From NCBI RefSeq assembly GCF_040239565.1, contig NZ_JBEHWS010000016.1:1-64000 (forward strand): 64,000 nucleotides of DNA. Direction: 5' to 3'. Within the stretch, counting starts at the first letter, position 1. Every line of letters begins with the position of its first letter. Shown in pieces: positions 53,597-61,118 of this stretch. The stretch is from Fulvimarina sp040239565 (lineage in GTDB: Bacteria > Pseudomonadota > Alphaproteobacteria > Rhizobiales > Rhizobiaceae). Position numbers and translations under genes: made by a program. The notes under the pieces were generated by a model. The model was not told the DNA's origin. It ran no database searches and worked only from the letters and a program-made list of their open reading frames with translations.

Positions 53597-54826
53597 ATGA
53601 CCGAACTCTTGTCCTTTCTCGCCCGCAACGGCCGCTGGATCGCCGGCGGTTTTCTCCTGTGCTTCTTCTCCTCTTTCGGGCAGACCTTCTTCATCGCGCT
53701 GTCGAATGCAGAGATCAGAGAGGCGTTCGATCTCAGCCATGGGGATTTCGGCGTCCTCTACATGATGGCGACCCTCGGCAGTGCGGCGACGCTGCCCTTT
53801 CTCGGCGGGCTCCTCGATCGCTTTTCGATCATGGCGGTCGCAATCGGCGTGATGGTGATGCTGGCGGTGGCGAGCCTTGCCCTGCCGCTCGCGGGCTCGA
53901 TCGTCACGCTCGTTCTTGCACTTTATCTCCTGCGCCTCTTCGGCCAGGGCATGATGACCGAGATTGCCCACACCGCGATCGGCAAGTGGTTCGTCGCGAG
54001 CCGGGGGAGGGCGATTTCCATTTCGAGCCTCGGCCAGCATGTGGGGACGGCAATCTTCCCGTTCCTGTTCGTCGCCGCGTCGTCCCTCTTTGGCTGGCGA
54101 GGCGCGTGGATGGCCGGCGCTGCCGTTATGCTGGTGCTCGCCCTGCCGCTGATCGCCGGCCTCGTCATGCGCGAGCGGGACCCGCTTACGGCCGAACCGC
54201 CAAGCCATGACAAGACACCGATCCGCGACTGGTCGCGCCGCGAAGTTCTCGCCGATCCGAAATTCTATGCCGCATTGATCGGCGTCCTCGCCCCGCCCTT
54301 CATCGGCACGACGATCTTCTTCCATCAGGTTTATCTGACCGAGCTGAAGGGCTGGCCGCTGGAGGTCTTCGCCCTCGGCTTTGCGGTGATGAGCCTCACC
54401 ACCGTCGCAGCGACGCTTATCGCCGGCTCATTGGTCGACCGCTACACCTCGGTGCGACTCCTGCCGAGCTTTCTCGTGCCGCTTGGTATCGCGTGCTTCG
54501 TCGCGGCCTGGGGCACCGGCCTCTGGACGATCTTCGTCTTCATGGCTCTTCTCGGCATTTCGATGGGCCTCTCCTCGACCCTCGTCGGCTCTCTGTGGCC
54601 AGAGCTCTACGGCGCCGCCCATCTCGGCGCGATCCGCTCGATCGTGATTTCGGCGGCCGTGCTCGCCACCGCCGTCGGGCCGGGCATCACCGGCTATCTC
54701 ATCGATCACGACGTCGCCTACGAAGCCCAGCTCGCTGCCATGGGCCTCTACAGCTTCCTCGCCTCGATTGTGATGCTGACACTGTCACGCCGCATCGTGG
54801 CCGAGCGGGTTGCACACGCGCATTGA
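53597..54826 (+). CDS. MFS transporter
   Basis: This 409-residue major facilitator has 12 predicted helices. The start is the ATG at 53597 (MTELLSFLARNG); a TTG 9 nt upstream is in frame. It has GFLLCFFSSFGQTFFIALSN in helix 1, GGLLDRFSIM at the loop 2-3 position, and REVLADPKFYAALIG at the start of the second half. Its pattern recalls oxalate/formate- or monocarboxylate-type MFS members, but the substrate cannot be assigned. It converges on the DksA-type gene, with 33 nt between stops. Confidence 0.85.
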   Translation: MTELLSFLARNGRWIAGGFLLCFFSSFGQTFFIALSNAEIREAFDLSHGDFGVLYMMATLGSAATLPFLGGLLDRFSIMAVAIGVMVMLAVASLALPLAGSIVTLVLALYLLRLFGQGMMTEIAHTAIGKWFVASRGRAISISSLGQHVGTAIFPFLFVAASSLFGWRGAWMAGAAVMLVLALPLIAGLVMRERDPLTAEPPSHDKTPIRDWSRREVLADPKFYAALIGVLAPPFIGTTIFFHQVYLTELKGWPLEVFALGFAVMSLTTVAATLIAGSLVDRYTSVRLLPSFLVPLGIACFVAAWGTGLWTIFVFMALLGISMGLSSTLVGSLWPELYGAAHLGAIRSIVISAAVLATAVGPGITGYLIDHDVAYEAQLAAMGLYSFLASIVMLTLSRRIVAERVAHAH

Positions 54827-54859
54827 GTCACATTGCTTATGAGTACTGACCGAGCCGCC

Positions 54860-55207
54860 TCAAGCGCAATTGACGCAGAGATGCGCCGCCGGGTCGATCT
54901 CCAGTCGGCCTGAGGCAATAGGTTCGTCGCATTCGTGGCAGTAGCCGTAGTCGCCGTCCTCGATACGGGCGAGCGCCCTGCGAATTTTCTGAATGCGATC
55001 GCGTCGGCGCCGCTCCACGGCCTGCGCCATCTGCTGCACCTGCATGGCGTCCATGCGCGAGAGCCGGCCGACGCTCTGCTGGTCGAGCTCCACCGGCGCG
55101 CGGTTCTCGCTCGCGTCTTCCGAGAGCGTGGTCAGCTCTTCGAGCTCTGTTTCGAGGCGCTTTTGGAATTTATCGGTGTCGATCCCGTCCTCGGACGGCG
55201 TGGTCAT
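54860..55207 (-). CDS. TraR/DksA family zinc-finger protein
   Basis: A 115-residue protein starting at the ATG at 55207, preceded by GGGAGG. A coiled-coil region (about 10-75, with LETELEELTTLSEDASENRA) leads to the C4 zinc finger CHECDEPIASGRLEIDPA then LCVNC at the C-terminus. DksA-type proteins bind in the RNA polymerase secondary channel and modulate transcription with ppGpp. This short form is distinct from the longer main DksA, so a specialised role is possible. Confidence 0.88.
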   Translation of the reverse strand: MTTPSEDGIDTDKFQKRLETELEELTTLSEDASENRAPVELDQQSVGRLSRMDAMQVQQMAQAVERRRRDRIQKIRRALARIEDGDYGYCHECDEPIASGRLEIDPAAHLCVNCA

Positions 55208-55301
55208 TGCTTGCCTCCCGGTTGGCATTTCGACTTTCGCAACTGTCTCACGTCCATGGGTCGGCGACGCGAAGGCCTGCACACTCGCCGGTGCCCTTGT
55301 G

Positions 55302-56390
55302 TCACTTCTCCCAGTCCGTCCCGATCGCCTTGCGGTCGAGGTCGTCGGCCTGGCCCTTGATATCCTCAGCTTCCGCGTGGTCGTCGCCGTTCGGCTTTTC
55401 GACCTCGTCGATCACCGTCGGCGTCGAGGTAAGGGCGAGCTTGAAGAAGATCGGGAAGTGATCCGACTTGATGTGCTCGCAGCGCGTGATGCTGACGAGC
55501 GAGAAGTGCTCGTCGTGAAAGAGATGGTCGAGCGGCCAGCGCAGGACGGGATAGCGTGCATCGAAGGTGTTGTAGAAGCCGCGGCCGACGCGCGGATCGA
55601 GCAGCTGCGACAAGCGCTGGAAGAGCCGCGTCGTGTGCGACCATGCGACATCGTTAAGATCGCCGCAGACGATGGACGGCATGCCGTCGTCCTTGGCGAG
55701 CTTCGCCACGCGTATGAGCTCGGCGTCTCGGCCAGCTGAATCGGCGTTCGGCACCGGCGGCTCGGGGTGGACGCAATAGATGCGGAAAGTCTCGCCGTTC
55801 CTCAGCCGCACATCGCAGATGAAGCACGGGACCTTTTCCATGGTGAGATATTCGACCTCGACCTTTTCGAAGGGCAGGCGCGAATAGAGGATCATCCCAT
55901 AGGAATTGTCGTAAGGTCGCGAAATGACGTGCGGATAGCTTTCAGCGAGCGGCGAAAGCCCCTCGGCCCAGGGCTCGTCGGTTTCCATGAAGAGTGCGAG
56001 ATCGGCGTCGGCCCGGCGTGCCATTCCAAGGCAGCGCTCATAGTCGCGGTTCGACATCTTCACATTGCAGGAGAGTACCGACACCACGTTGTCGCCATTG
56101 ACGTCGCCGTCATAGACATGGCTCTGCTGCTTCCGGATAGGCGTAAACTGGCCGATCATGTAGGCGTGAATGCCCAGCACCACGATGAAGGTGGCGAGCA
56201 GCGGATAGAGCCAGACCGGATCGGTCACGAATACCGGCGTTGCCAGCAGGCAGACAAAGGCGATCGCCACCATCTGGAGCCGCGGAAACTCGCACATGCG
56301 CACGACGCCGTGGGAGACGCGCGAGAAGGGAATAAGCGCCGCGAGGCCGAGCAGGACGGCGAGCACGGTCAGAATGGTCAAGGCTATCAA
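55302..56390 (-). CDS. EEP-fold membrane phosphohydrolase
   Basis: This 362-residue protein has three transmembrane helices at the N-terminus (IALTILTVLAVLLGLAALIP, then two near 40-80). They are followed by an endonuclease/exonuclease/phosphatase domain. Active-site landmarks are VLSCNVKMSNRDY, FMETDEPWAEGL (metal Glu), VCGDLNDVAW, WPLDHLFH and SDHFPIF. Members hydrolyse phosphodiesters in DNA, inositol phosphates or lipids; the substrate here is unknown. The tail is acidic. It is divergent from ffh. Confidence 0.87.
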   Translation of the reverse strand: MIALTILTVLAVLLGLAALIPFSRVSHGVVRMCEFPRLQMVAIAFVCLLATPVFVTDPVWLYPLLATFIVVLGIHAYMIGQFTPIRKQQSHVYDGDVNGDNVVSVLSCNVKMSNRDYERCLGMARRADADLALFMETDEPWAEGLSPLAESYPHVISRPYDNSYGMILYSRLPFEKVEVEYLTMEKVPCFICDVRLRNGETFRIYCVHPEPPVPNADSAGRDAELIRVAKLAKDDGMPSIVCGDLNDVAWSHTTRLFQRLSQLLDPRVGRGFYNTFDARYPVLRWPLDHLFHDEHFSLVSITRCEHIKSDHFPIFFKLALTSTPTVIDEVEKPNGDDHAEAEDIKGQADDLDRKAIGTDWEK

Positions 56391-56767
56391 ATTCGTCTCG
56401 CTTGTAGTCGAAGTTCGTCGGCCCTTCGTAATCCGACAGCTAGAACACGAGGGCGGGACGTAAACGTGCGATATGTAAGCAGACCTTTCGTCGGCTGGCC
56501 GCTGCGCTCCTTTCGCGCGTTCGGTTGACTTTATGGCCGGGCTCGTGCTTTAGCCCCGTTTGATCTCACGCGTTCATCGTCGTCTTCAGATCCGCCGACC
56601 GGGCCCCTTTCTCCGAAGAGCCGCCCGGAGGTCACCATCCGCCAGCGAGTTTCGCCCGCGGATGGCGTTTTGCTATGGGCCTATCCCATCGCATTCGGGT
56701 TTGCGAGACGGAGGCGGACGCGCCACCTTGTCGGAAGACGTGTCCTTCGACCAGGGAAAGGTGAACC
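56391..56767. other. Divergent region EEP gene / ffh, with a hairpin
   Basis: This 377-bp region should contain the ffh promoter and leader. CCATCCGC (56635-56642) pairs with GCGGATGG (56658-56665), with an inner GCG/CGC stem, followed by CGTTTT. It may act as an attenuator in the ffh leader. No gene was found. The conserved core of SRP RNA (GGAAGG...AGCAGCC) is not seen here. Confidence 0.45.
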
Positions 56768-58339
56768 ATGTTCGATAGTCTCCAGGACCGCCTCGGGTCC
56801 ATTCTGAACGGTCTGACCGGCCGCGGCGCGCTCTCCGAAAAGGATGTGAGCGCGGCCCTGCGCGAGGTCCGCCGTGCCTTGCTGGAGGCCGACGTCGCGC
56901 TGGAAGTGGTGCGCGAATTCACCGAGCGCATCAGGGCCAAGGCCGTCGGCGCCGAGGTTCTGAAATCGATCAAGCCCGGCCAGATGGTCGTCAAGATCGT
57001 CCATGACGAGCTGATCGAGACGCTGGGTTCGGAAGGCGTCACGATCGATCTCAACGCGCCGGCCCCGGTCACGCTGATGATGGTCGGCCTTCAGGGCTCG
57101 GGTAAGACGACGACCACCGGCAAGATCGCCAAGCGCCTGAAGGAGAAGCAGCGCAAAAAGGTGCTGATGGCTTCTCTCGACACGCGCCGTCCGGCTGCGC
57201 AGGAGCAGCTGAAGGTCCTTGGCGAGCAGACGGGCGTCGACACCTTGCCGATTATCGCCGGGCAGGGCCCTGTCGAAATCGCGGTGCGCGCCGAACAGGC
57301 CGCACGCCTCGGCGGCTACGACGTCGTCATCCTGGATACGGCCGGCCGCACCCATATCGACGAGCCGCTGATGGTCGAGATGGCCAACATCAAGGCCCGG
57401 ACCAAGCCGCACGAAATCCTGCTCGTCGCCGACAGCCTCACCGGTCAGGATGCGGTCAATCTCGCCCGTTCCTTCGACGAGCGCGTCGGCGTCACCGGCA
57501 TCGTGCTGACCCGCGTCGATGGCGACGGGCGCGGTGGTGCGGCGCTTTCGATGCGCGCGGTCACCGGCAAGCCGATCAAGCTCATCGGCGTTGGCGAGAA
57601 GATGGATGCGCTGGAGGACTTCCATCCCTCGCGCATCGCCGACCGTATCCTCGGCATGGGCGACATCGTCTCGCTGGTGGAAAAGGCCGCCGAGAACATC
57701 GACGCGGAAAAAGCCGCGGCGATGGCCAAGAAAATGCAGGCCGGCAAGTTCGACCTGAACGATCTCGCCGATCAGATCCGCCAGATGCAGACCATGGGCG
57801 GAATGGGCGGCATGATGGGCATGATGCCCGGCATGGGCAAGATGAAGGACCAAATGGCTTCGGCCGGTCTCGACGACAAGATGCTCAAGCGCCAGCTCGC
57901 CATCATCGGCTCGATGACGCCGAAAGAGCGCTCCCATCCCGACCTCCTCAAGCATAGCCGCAAGAAGCGCATCGCGGCCGGCTCAGGCACGAATTCCGCC
58001 GAGATCAACAAGCTTCTCAAGATGCACCGTCAGATGGCCGACCTCATGAAGACCATGGGGAAGAAGGGCAAAGGCGGCATGATGAAGCAGATGATGGGCG
58101 GCCTCGCCGGCAAGATGGGCATGGGCGGCGGCATGCCGGGGGGAATGGGCGGCATGCCCGATCTCTCCAAGATGGACCCGAAGCAGATCGAGCAGATGGC
58201 GAAAGCCATGCAGCAGGGCGGCGCGCCCGGCATGCCCCCGATGCCCCCCGGCATCGGCGGCCCCGGCGGCCTGCCCGGATTGCCGGGTTCCGGCGGCGGC
58301 ATTCCGGGACTGCCCGGCCTGCCGGGGAAGAAGAAATAG
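56768..58339 (+). CDS. ffh: Signal recognition particle protein Ffh
   Basis: The SRP GTPase (523 residues) binds signal sequences and delivers ribosomes to FtsY. N domain: MFDSLQDRLGSILNGLTGRG. G domain: GLQGSGKTTTTGKIAKRLK, DTRRPAAQEQLKVLG, LDTAGRTHID and TRVDGDGRGGAAL. The Met-rich M domain includes GMGKMKDQMA and SMTPKERSHPDLL. The tail is unusually rich in Gly, Met and Pro (GGGMPGGMGGMPDLSKMDP and repeated GLPG). The start is preceded by GGGAAAGGTG. rpsP follows 88 nt downstream, as is common in bacteria. Confidence 0.97.
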   Translation: MFDSLQDRLGSILNGLTGRGALSEKDVSAALREVRRALLEADVALEVVREFTERIRAKAVGAEVLKSIKPGQMVVKIVHDELIETLGSEGVTIDLNAPAPVTLMMVGLQGSGKTTTTGKIAKRLKEKQRKKVLMASLDTRRPAAQEQLKVLGEQTGVDTLPIIAGQGPVEIAVRAEQAARLGGYDVVILDTAGRTHIDEPLMVEMANIKARTKPHEILLVADSLTGQDAVNLARSFDERVGVTGIVLTRVDGDGRGGAALSMRAVTGKPIKLIGVGEKMDALEDFHPSRIADRILGMGDIVSLVEKAAENIDAEKAAAMAKKMQAGKFDLNDLADQIRQMQTMGGMGGMMGMMPGMGKMKDQMASAGLDDKMLKRQLAIIGSMTPKERSHPDLLKHSRKKRIAAGSGTNSAEINKLLKMHRQMADLMKTMGKKGKGGMMKQMMGGLAGKMGMGGGMPGGMGGMPDLSKMDPKQIEQMAKAMQQGGAPGMPPMPPGIGGPGGLPGLPGSGGGIPGLPGLPGKKK

Positions 58340-58427
58340 CCGGCCTCCCACCGGTTCGAATTGACCACAAAACCAAAAGAATGGCGGCCGCTCGAAGCGA
58401 TCCGCCCATGAAAGAAGGAAGACTAGA

Positions 58428-58850
58428 ATGCCTGTGAAACTTCGCCTTGCCCGCGCCGGCTCGAAGAAGCGTCCTTACTACCACATCGTCGCCGCCGACG
58501 TGCGTGCGCCGCGTGACGGCCGCTTCATCGAGCAGCTCGGTTCCTGGAACCCGATGCTGCCGAAGGACGGCAACCGCGTGACGCTGAACGAAGAGCGCAT
58601 CAAGCACTGGCTCGCCAACGGTGCCGAGCCGACCGACCGCGTGCTGCGCTTCCTCGATCAGGCCGGCATCGCCAACCGCCCCGAGCGCAAGAACCCGAAG
58701 AAGGCCGAGCCCGGCAAGAAGGCGCAGGAGCGCGAAGCCGAGCGCAAGCAGCGTGAAGCCGACGCCAAGGAAGCCGAAGAGCAGGCCAAGGCCGACGCCG
58801 CGGCTGCCGAGAGCGCTCCGGCCGAGGAAGAGGCCGCATCGGCCGAGTAA
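58428..58850 (+). CDS. rpsP: 30S ribosomal protein S16
   Basis: This 140-residue protein has the S16 core (about 1-80): MPVKLRLARAGSKKRPYYHI, IEQLGSWNPMLPKDGNRVTL, ERIKHWLANGAEPTDRVLRF. A charged Ala/Glu/Lys-rich helical extension of about 55 residues (KKAEPGKKAQEREAERKQRE onward) follows, common in alphaproteobacterial S16. The ATG is preceded by AAGGAAG. A strong terminator follows 28 nt after the stop. rimM and trmD, normally next, are absent. Confidence 0.97.
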   Translation: MPVKLRLARAGSKKRPYYHIVAADVRAPRDGRFIEQLGSWNPMLPKDGNRVTLNEERIKHWLANGAEPTDRVLRFLDQAGIANRPERKNPKKAEPGKKAQEREAERKQREADAKEAEEQAKADAAAAESAPAEEEAASAE

Positions 58851-58878
58851 TTTTCAGGGGTTTCTTCGAAGCCTCATG

Positions 58879-58914
58879 ACGGCGCGAAGGTCGAAAGACT
58901 TTCGCGCCGTTTTT
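58879..58914 (+). terminator. Terminator of ffh-rpsP
   Basis: A 10-bp perfect stem (58879-58888 with 58901-58910) continues through a G-U pair and GTC/GAC to a GAAA tetraloop, and is followed by TTTTT. It is one of the strongest terminators in the window. Confidence 0.93.
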
Positions 58915-58958
58915 CGTTTGGCGCTTTGGCCGTCATGCCTGAGGACCTGCCTGGGTCA

Positions 58959-61118
58959 TCACTCCACCCGGATAGACGTCCGAGCAGCCGCGCCCACCGC
59001 GTCGACGACGGAGATATCGAGGAAGCCGGGCTCGGCGATCGCCACCGCCGACTGGCGTTCGAGCGTGCCCCGGCCGACCGGTGCGCCGTCGACGAACCAA
59101 GTGAAGGGCGGCTTGCCGTTGCGCACTTTCAGGAAAAGCTCGGCACTCTTGGGAGACGAGGGCACTCCCTCGTTTGTGGCCCCACTGCCATCCGGCGCGC
59201 GTCTCATCGCCGTTTGGGCAAGACCGAGTTCGATGCGAGCATCGTTCGGCGGATAGATGATTTCGGGTTCGAGGCCGGATGTAAGAAGCGTCTCCGCGCG
59301 TCCGACGCGGCGTAGCGGCGGCGGCAGGCTGCCTCCACTCGATGCCAGAATCCCGGGGGGCGGCCCTGCGAGCCGCTCGGCGGGACCGAGCCGGGCGAAG
59401 ACATCGCGCAGCACCGGCAGCGCCGATGCTTCGCCTACGAGCCCGCTCACCGGCGCGCCATCCGGCCGGCCCATCCAGACGCCGACGACATGCTTCCCGT
59501 CATAGCCGATGGTCCAGGCGTCGCGATAACCGTAAGAGGTTCCGGTCTTGTGCGCGATCTCGCCCGGCGAGCCCTTGGCCGTGGTAGGCGCGCCTGCGAG
59601 AACCGACGAAACATACCACGCCGCTTGCGTGGAAAGGATTCGCCGCCCTTCCGTCCTGAAGGAAATTGCGTCGCTCGCTTCGATTTGGAGCGGCATGGCA
59701 ATGCCGCCATTCGCGAGGCCGCAATAGATCTGGACGAGGTCCTCCAGGCTGAGGCCGATGCCGCCAAGTCCGATGGCAAGGCCCGGCAATGAGCGGTCGC
59801 CCAGCTCCGGCTCGGCGCCCGAGCGCTTCATGCGGTAGACGAGCCGGGCAGGCCCTACCGCACTCAACAGTTCGACCGCTGGCAGATTGCGTGACAGCTG
59901 AAGCGCCTTGCGGGCGGTGATGACGCCCTCGAAGGTCTTGTCGAAGTTCTGAGGGTTGTAGCCGGCAAATCCTGCCGGTGAGTCGTCGACCAAGCTTTCG
60001 GGATGCGCGATACCGCGCTCGAAGGCGAGGCCGTAGATCAGCGGTTTGAGTGTCGAGCCCGGCGAGCGCTTTGCCCGGGTGAGATCGACGAAGCCCTGTC
60101 GCTCGCGGTCGAACATATCCGGCGAGCCGACATCGCCGAGGATTTCGCCGGTTTTTGCATCCGCGACGAGGATGGCGAGGCTCACCGGCTTGCGCAGCGT
60201 CTTCGCCTTGGCGCTGGCATAGATCTCCAGCCGCTCTTGGATCGTGCGATCGCTCGTCAGCCGGATGCGATCGCTTTGCGGCGAAGCCGCGTGCAACCGG
60301 CGCGCGGCGTGAGCGGCGAGCATGGGCAGTGCGCCCCGACCGTCCGGCATCGCCTCGCGAATTCCGCGCGCGGCGGTGTCGCCATCGATCACGCCGAGTT
60401 CTTCCATCCGAGCGAGAACCCGGTCCCGGGCCGTCTTCGCGCGCTCCGGGTGTCGGTCCGGCCGGAACCGCTCTGGAGATTGCGGCATGGCGACAAGGAG
60501 TGCCGCCTCGGCCGCCGTCATCTGCTTCGGTTCCCGGCCGAAATAGGCGAGCGAGGCCGCGCGCGCTCCCTCCAGATTGCCGCCATAGGGTGCTAGCCGC
60601 AGATAAAGGGTGAGGATTTCGTCCTTCGTGCGCACTCGTTCGAGCGCCGTCGCGACGAGGATTTGCTCGAATTTAGCCTCCACGCTTCCCGTCGGCAGTC
60701 GCGACAGCATGCGCGCGACCTGCATGGTCAGCGTCGAGCCGCCTGAAACGATCCGGCCATGGGTCAGCGACTGCCAGGCGGCGCGCAGGAAGGCGAGGGG
60801 ATCGACGCCAGCGTGTTCGGCAAAGCGCTTGTCTTCCCAGGCGACGAGCATGCGAAGGAAACGCGGATCGACGTCGGAAACGTCCGCCGCAAGCCGCCAC
60901 GTTCCTTCATCGGTCGCAAAGGCGCGCAGTAGCTCGCCATCACGGTCGACGACCTCGACTCCTGTGCGCGGCTCCTCGATCGCCGCGATGCGGGCTTCCA
61001 CGGCGCGCTCGAAGGCGAGCCAGCCCCAAATGCCGACACCTAGAATGACGAGCGCGGAGAAAAGCGCTGCGAACGCGATCCGCTTCCAGCGTTCCGGGCG
61101 CTCCTTCGCCGCCGTCAC
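58959..61118 (-). CDS. pbpC: Penicillin-binding protein 1C
   Basis: Bifunctional peptidoglycan synthase (719 residues). One N-terminal transmembrane helix (RIAFAALFSALVILGVGIWG) is followed by the GT51 glycosyltransferase (EDKRFAEHAGVDPLAFLRAA, GGSTLTMQVARML). The transpeptidase has SPGSTLKPL (Ser-x-x-Lys), SRNLP and KTGTSYGYRDAW. A BiPBP_C-type beta domain closes the protein (PFTWFVDGAPVG). The start overlaps the end of the alpha-2-macroglobulin gene by 4 bp; this pair is widely conserved and thought to guard the envelope after breaches. Confidence 0.95.
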   Translation of the reverse strand: MTAAKERPERWKRIAFAALFSALVILGVGIWGWLAFERAVEARIAAIEEPRTGVEVVDRDGELLRAFATDEGTWRLAADVSDVDPRFLRMLVAWEDKRFAEHAGVDPLAFLRAAWQSLTHGRIVSGGSTLTMQVARMLSRLPTGSVEAKFEQILVATALERVRTKDEILTLYLRLAPYGGNLEGARAASLAYFGREPKQMTAAEAALLVAMPQSPERFRPDRHPERAKTARDRVLARMEELGVIDGDTAARGIREAMPDGRGALPMLAAHAARRLHAASPQSDRIRLTSDRTIQERLEIYASAKAKTLRKPVSLAILVADAKTGEILGDVGSPDMFDRERQGFVDLTRAKRSPGSTLKPLIYGLAFERGIAHPESLVDDSPAGFAGYNPQNFDKTFEGVITARKALQLSRNLPAVELLSAVGPARLVYRMKRSGAEPELGDRSLPGLAIGLGGIGLSLEDLVQIYCGLANGGIAMPLQIEASDAISFRTEGRRILSTQAAWYVSSVLAGAPTTAKGSPGEIAHKTGTSYGYRDAWTIGYDGKHVVGVWMGRPDGAPVSGLVGEASALPVLRDVFARLGPAERLAGPPPGILASSGGSLPPPLRRVGRAETLLTSGLEPEIIYPPNDARIELGLAQTAMRRAPDGSGATNEGVPSSPKSAELFLKVRNGKPPFTWFVDGAPVGRGTLERQSAVAIAEPGFLDISVVDAVGAAARTSIRVE

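Noticed and set aside
56391..56767. SRP (4.5S) RNA gene near ffh
   Set aside because: The conserved GGAAGG...AGCAGCC core was not found here or elsewhere in the window.
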